DNA of 16,362 nucleotides from Candidatus Omnitrophota bacterium (GTDB lineage: Bacteria; Omnitrophota; Gorgyraeia; Aquiviventales; Aquiviventaceae), in assembly GCA_016206585.1 (NCBI GenBank), contig JACQRE010000060.1, positions 1-16,362 of the forward strand. Direction: 5' to 3'. Made by a program: the position numbers and the translations under genes. The first letter of the stretch is position 1. Each line of letters begins with the position of its first letter. Positions 14,153 to 16,362 of this stretch are shown here, in pieces. The notes under the pieces are model-generated. The model was not told where the DNA came from and made no database searches. It was given only the letters and a program-made list of their open reading frames with translations.

Positions 14153-14267
14153 CCCACCACCTGTGTGGGTTTGCCGAAGGCAAACCGGGTCGCTGGCACA
14201 ATCTCGTCGGATGCGGGCCGGTGCCAGCGACCGGCCTGTGGCCAACACACAGGTGGTGGGATCATCC
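14146..14267. repeat. 122-bp cloverleaf-forming element upstream of the ACT gene
   Basis: The outer arms 14146-14167 and 14246-14267 pair at 21 of 22 positions (core CCCACCACCTGTGTG). Inside are three further stems: TTTGCC-GAA-GGCAAA (14170-14184), a perfect 12-bp stem GGTCGCTGGCAC / GTGCCAGCGACC (14188-14199 with 14221-14232) around a 21-nt loop, and GGCC-TGT-GGCC (14233-14243). Together they make a four-way cloverleaf that occupies the whole gap between the PilZ and ACT genes and reaches into the first codons of the ACT gene. It could be a cis-regulatory RNA or a small non-autonomous mobile element; no clear target-site duplication is visible. Confidence 0.85.
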
Positions 14268-14273
14268 TCCCCC

Positions 14274-14852
14274 TCACCGTTTCGCCTGAAGCCGCTTGAA
14301 CCGCTCCCATCCTGCCGCCGCAGCGCGCTCCGAGGGGTAGTAGTCGCTGAAGCACGGGACCCCCTCGACGGAAACGACCAGGCGCCAGCGCCGGCCAGGC
14401 TGCACGGAGCGCTCCAGACGCGGAACGTAGTCGCGCCCGCGCACCGCCGCGGGTGTGAGCCATTTCTTCGTGATGGGCAATGTTCCGGGCGGGGCGAGCT
14501 GCGCCCCCTGCCGGGCAAGGAACTGGCGCAGGACGGGCGGCGGATCGACGAACTCGATGCCAACGTCGAAGAGGAACGGCGGGCCGTCGCGCAAATCGAG
14601 GCGCTGGACCACCCAGGTCACCCGGCCGGTGCACTGCAGCGGCCGCTGCCGGCGCGGCGTCAGCTGCAGGCGAACCAGCGACCGCACCTCGAGCGTTTCC
14701 TGCACCCGGAGGCACAGGCCGCCCTCGCTGAAGTTCACGCTGCCGGCCGGGACGGCCCGGTGCGGGGGGAGGAGGTTGATCGAGAGCCGCAGCGCTCCTT
14801 CGCTGCGGATGAACTTTCGGCGTTCCTGGACGGCGGGGGAGGCGGTGGTCAT
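14274..14852 (-). CDS. PilZ-domain protein (probable c-di-GMP receptor)
   Basis: Product of 192 aa from ATG 14852, the first start before the conserved region. The N-terminal half is a PilZ domain with both halves of the c-di-GMP site: RKFIR at residues 12-16 (R-x3-R) and NFSEGG at 40-45 (N-x-S-x-x-G). Strands such as LVRLQLTP, CTGRVTWVV and FDVGIEFVDPP follow and finish the barrel at about residue 110. The C-terminal 80 residues (ITKKWLTPAAVRGRDYVPRL, WRLVVSVEGVPCFSDYYPSE, RFKRLQAKR) form a second, basic domain that I do not recognise. An effector role on motility or pili is a reasonable inference because pseudopilin genes lie 1.7 kb downstream, but no partner is shown. An A/T-rich -10-like box just upstream suggests its own, nearly leaderless promoter. 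Stop is TGA. Confidence 0.87.
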   Translation of the reverse strand: MTTASPAVQERRKFIRSEGALRLSINLLPPHRAVPAGSVNFSEGGLCLRVQETLEVRSLVRLQLTPRRQRPLQCTGRVTWVVQRLDLRDGPPFLFDVGIEFVDPPPVLRQFLARQGAQLAPPGTLPITKKWLTPAAVRGRDYVPRLERSVQPGRRWRLVVSVEGVPCFSDYYPSERAAAAGWERFKRLQAKR

Positions 14853-14864
14853 CAGAAGGGCTTT

Positions 14865-14893
14865 ATTGTACCGGGCTTTGACGGGCCCCGCAA
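14865..14893 (-). promoter_or_regulatory. Possible promoter of the PilZ gene
   Basis: TACAAT (14870-14865, 5 of 6 consensus) follows TTGCGG (14893-14888, 3 of 6) with a 17-nt spacer. The start would lie about five nt before ATG 14852, and there is no Shine-Dalgarno. Confidence 0.45.
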
Positions 14894-14928
14894 TGCTTGC
14901 GTCAGGCGGGCCGGACTCGTAACGTAAG

Positions 14929-15513
14929 CTAGCCGCGGAGCGCTTTCCCAAGGAGCGTTCGTTCCTCGAGTCCCAGCGGCAATTTCAGCGCTTCGGCCCG
15001 GCCCTGCTCGCTCATTTTCTTCCAGGTCTTCTGCAGGATTTCGACCATCTTCGCCTCGGGCTCCTTCCTTCGCAGGTCGGCGAACTGCGTCTCGAGAAAC
15101 ACGAGGCACAGCGCATCCTCGAGCACCTGCGTTTCCGCATCGTGCGGCAGCTCCCGCTTGCTCATCAGCCGCCGGACGCGCTCGATCTCGCTCTCGGCAT
15201 ACCCGGCCTCGCGCATCACCTGGGCCACCATGTCCGCGTGAAAGGCCTTGAGCGTCTCCCGCCAGCGCAGATACCCGCGGCGGGTCATCTCATACCGGCT
15301 GCGCGGGATGGTCCACCGCCGGACGTGCTGGCCCCGCGCGGCGATGCGCAGCGGCTCCGGCGCCGCCGGGTCGAGGCGCAGCACCCAATCGGTCAGGCGC
15401 TCCGCATAGAGGAGCTCCTTGGGCCGCGCGGTACCCCCGACCGTCTCCGTGTTGGGGTCTTCGGCATTGAGCCGGTCAATCGCCTGCAGAACCTGCTGGA
15501 GGCGGTCGGGCAT
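14929..15513 (-). CDS. DUF4202 domain-containing protein
   Basis: Product of 194 aa matching, from memory, the DUF4202 family of unknown function. Recognisable stretches are AIDRLNAEDPNTE near the N-terminus, LLYAERLTDWVLRLDPAAPE, IAARGQHVRRWTIPRSRYEM and RRGYLRWRETLKAFHADMVA, then ELPHDAETQVLEDALCLVFL and ETQFADL. Conserved His and Asp residues (GQHVRRW, LEDALCLVFLE) give it an all-helical, HD-like look, but no catalytic role is established. ATG 15513 is chosen over a GTG at 15525 because it overlaps the TGA of the DUF309 gene as TGATG, a typical coupled junction. The stop is TAG at 14931-14929. Co-transcription with the DUF309 gene is very likely; a metabolic link is unknown. Confidence 0.85.
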   Translation of the reverse strand: MPDRLQQVLQAIDRLNAEDPNTETVGGTARPKELLYAERLTDWVLRLDPAAPEPLRIAARGQHVRRWTIPRSRYEMTRRGYLRWRETLKAFHADMVAQVMREAGYAESEIERVRRLMSKRELPHDAETQVLEDALCLVFLETQFADLRRKEPEAKMVEILQKTWKKMSEQGRAEALKLPLGLEERTLLGKALRG

Positions 15514-16046
15514 CAGGACGTCCACCGGATGGCGGGCACGAGACGGGGATCATACGGCAGATGGTGCCGGCGCAGCCATTGGAACAACTCCGTGTACTGA
15601 GGCAGAAAGCCCTCGACATCGACGCCGAGACAGGCGGGACGGTACTTCTTGAGATACCGGCTGGAGGAGCGGTAGAGGCTCATGGCGCCCGCGGGGTTGC
15701 GGCGCGACCAGTGGTAGAACGCGACCGCCGCCTGGATCAGTCCTTTGTAGAAATCGCGCTCGCGGCCCGCCGTGTCCAGCCACAGCCGCTCAAGCACCTC
15801 ATGGCACTCGAAGAACCGGCGGTGGTTGAAGAGGGCGAGGCCTTCCGCCAGGCGGGGATCGGCCGGGGAGGGTGCGGCGTCCCTCGACTGCGCTCGGGAC
15901 GCCGCCCTGAGCGCAGTCGAACGGACGGCGTTAGCGGGAGGTGCCGGCCGCGCTCCGGCGCGCCGGACGACCACGCGGCGGCGCGCCGGACGCCGGGGTG
16001 GCCGCCGCCGCCGTGAGGGCTTGGTAGACCTCGTCGGAGTGGCCAT
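15513..16046 (-). CDS. DUF309 domain-containing protein (start uncertain)
   Basis: The core of about 115 residues carries the DUF309 signature: LAEGLALFNHRRFFECHEVL, ERLWLDT, RDFYKGLIQAAVAFYHWSRR and GAMSLYRSSSRYLKKY. The function of the family is unknown; the conserved Glu/His residues (FFECHEVLE, AFYHW) suggest a metal site. The first 60 or so residues are Arg/Pro/Ala-rich and not conserved. They are encoded by DNA that also encodes the end of the upstream peroxiredoxin in another frame, and by a REP-like hairpin. Only two starts are possible in this frame: ATG 16046 and GTG 15974. There is no ATG, GTG or TTG nearer the conserved core. GTG 15974 shortens the overlap with the upstream gene from 116 to 44 bp and may be the real start. 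Confidence 0.8.
   Translation of the reverse strand: MATPTRSTKPSRRRRPPRRPARRRVVVRRAGARPAPPANAVRSTALRAASRAQSRDAAPSPADPRLAEGLALFNHRRFFECHEVLERLWLDTAGRERDFYKGLIQAAVAFYHWSRRNPAGAMSLYRSSSRYLKKYRPACLGVDVEGFLPQYTELFQWLRRHHLPYDPRLVPAIRWTS
15884..15920. repeat. REP-like hairpin inside the DUF309 N-terminal region
   Basis: TCGACTGCGCTC (15884-15895) and GAGCGCAGTCGA (15909-15920) are perfect 12-bp inverted arms, and GGG/CCC pairing adds three more base pairs inside. The element resembles hairpins of the TCGACTGCGCTCAGGG type that recur in many bacterial genomes. It encodes part of the non-conserved N-terminus of the DUF309 protein and begins 10 nt past the peroxiredoxin stop codon. Confidence 0.75.
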
Positions 16047-16362
16047 TGACGTTCACCTTTGGGAAGATGGCGGCGAGACGGCCCTGCGCATCGATGATAA
16101 ACGTCGTGCGCTCGATGCCCCAGTAGGTGCGGCCGTAGAGCGACTTCTGCTTGAAGACGCCGTACGCCTTGCAGACGGCGGCATCGGGATCGCTCAGGAG
16201 CGGGAACGGCAGGCGGTACTTCTGGATGAAGCGCTGGTGGGAGGCGACGGGATCCCGGCTGACCCCCAGGATCACCGCGTTCGCGCCGGTGAACCGGGCG
16301 CGCTCGTCCCGGAAGCTGCACGCCTCCCGGGTGCAGCCCGGCGTGTCGTCCTTCGGATAGAA
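15931..16362 (-). CDS. bcp: Peroxiredoxin, Bcp/PrxQ type (5' end outside window)
   Basis: Thiol peroxidase that reduces hydrogen peroxide and organic hydroperoxides. The frame is open from the window edge and begins in the active-site strand FYPKDDTPGCTREACSFRD. Both the peroxidatic Cys (PGCT) and a Cys five residues later (EAC), the resolving position in many Bcp proteins, are present. It continues ILGVSRDPVASHQRFIQKY, LPFPLLSDPDAAVCKAYGVF, YWGIERTTFIIDAQGRLAAI and FPKVNVNGHSDEV, so the thioredoxin fold is complete from the active site on. Family members normally end soon after GHSDEV...AL; here some 26 extra Ala/Pro/Arg-rich residues follow to TAA at 15933-15931, overlapping the DUF309 frame. 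About 40 N-terminal residues lie outside the window. Confidence 0.94.
   Translation of the reverse strand, partial: FYPKDDTPGCTREACSFRDERARFTGANAVILGVSRDPVASHQRFIQKYRLPFPLLSDPDAAVCKAYGVFKQKSLYGRTYWGIERTTFIIDAQGRLAAIFPKVNVNGHSDEVYQALTAAAATPASGAPPRGRPARRSAAGTSR

Noticed and set aside
14153..14563. N-terminal extension of the ACT protein
   Set aside because: It reads the cloverleaf element and the PilZ gene in another frame; conserved sequence begins at ATG 14152.

Overview
The window is a GC-rich (roughly 60-65% G+C by eye) bacterial chromosome segment in which every recognisable gene lies on the minus strand. Read in the direction of transcription (16362 to 1) the order is: bcp-type peroxiredoxin (5' cut), DUF309 protein, DUF4202 protein, PilZ-domain protein, double-ACT protein, zinc-type oxidoreductase, PilX-like pseudopilin 1, PilV-like pseudopilin, PilX-like pseudopilin 2, PfpI/DJ-1 protein, Rrf2 regulator, 5-formyl-THF cyclo-ligase, rny, ymdB-family phosphoesterase, xseA, xseB, ispA, dxs, gltX (3' cut). 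No tRNA, rRNA, CRISPR array, transposase or phage gene was seen. The host cannot be named from sequence alone. Divergent housekeeping proteins, PilX-like pseudopilins and abundant short-period inverted repeats would suit an environmental lineage such as Omnitrophota, Nitrospirota or Methylomirabilota, but this is a guess.

The left half (1-7994) is a compact housekeeping operon: one-carbon metabolism, RNA decay (RNase Y), a YmdB-like phosphoesterase, exonuclease VII (both subunits), early isoprenoid synthesis (IspA, DXS) and glutamyl-tRNA synthetase. Several genes overlap by 4 to 32 bp. Several of these enzymes are odd. rny has an in-frame UAG that separates the last 43 codons. dxs carries an 81-bp inverted-repeat insertion exactly in frame in its interdomain linker, and the histidine of the family's GHQAY motif is Tyr. 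ispA lacks the segment after its second Asp-rich motif. gltX lacks the stretch that holds the zinc-ligand Cys residues in many homologues. xseA has GHQDN where the family usually has GHE-x-D.

The right half (8153-16362) is a looser collection of small regulatory and accessory genes around a three-gene pseudopilin cluster (9418-12543). Two near-identical GGGGTCAGACCCC palindromes bracket that cluster. Two of the pseudopilins are diverged tandem paralogues with beta-helix-like bodies, and both end in SWREL. The second has its own predicted promoter and a stacked-hairpin leader. The nearby PilZ protein has the residues expected for c-di-GMP binding, so a c-di-GMP/pilus link is plausible but inferred.

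The most striking unexplained layer is non-coding. At four places (1433-1513, 5668-5784, 8011-8153, 13710-13764) there are long imperfect inverted repeats whose arms are built from degenerate 7- or 8-nt tandem units. There are also two REP-like hairpins inside N-terminal coding regions, the palindrome pair, and a 122-bp cloverleaf element (14146-14267) whose outer stem covers the ribosome-binding region of the ACT gene. Three genes have promoter-like boxes so close to the start codon that leaderless transcripts are predicted.
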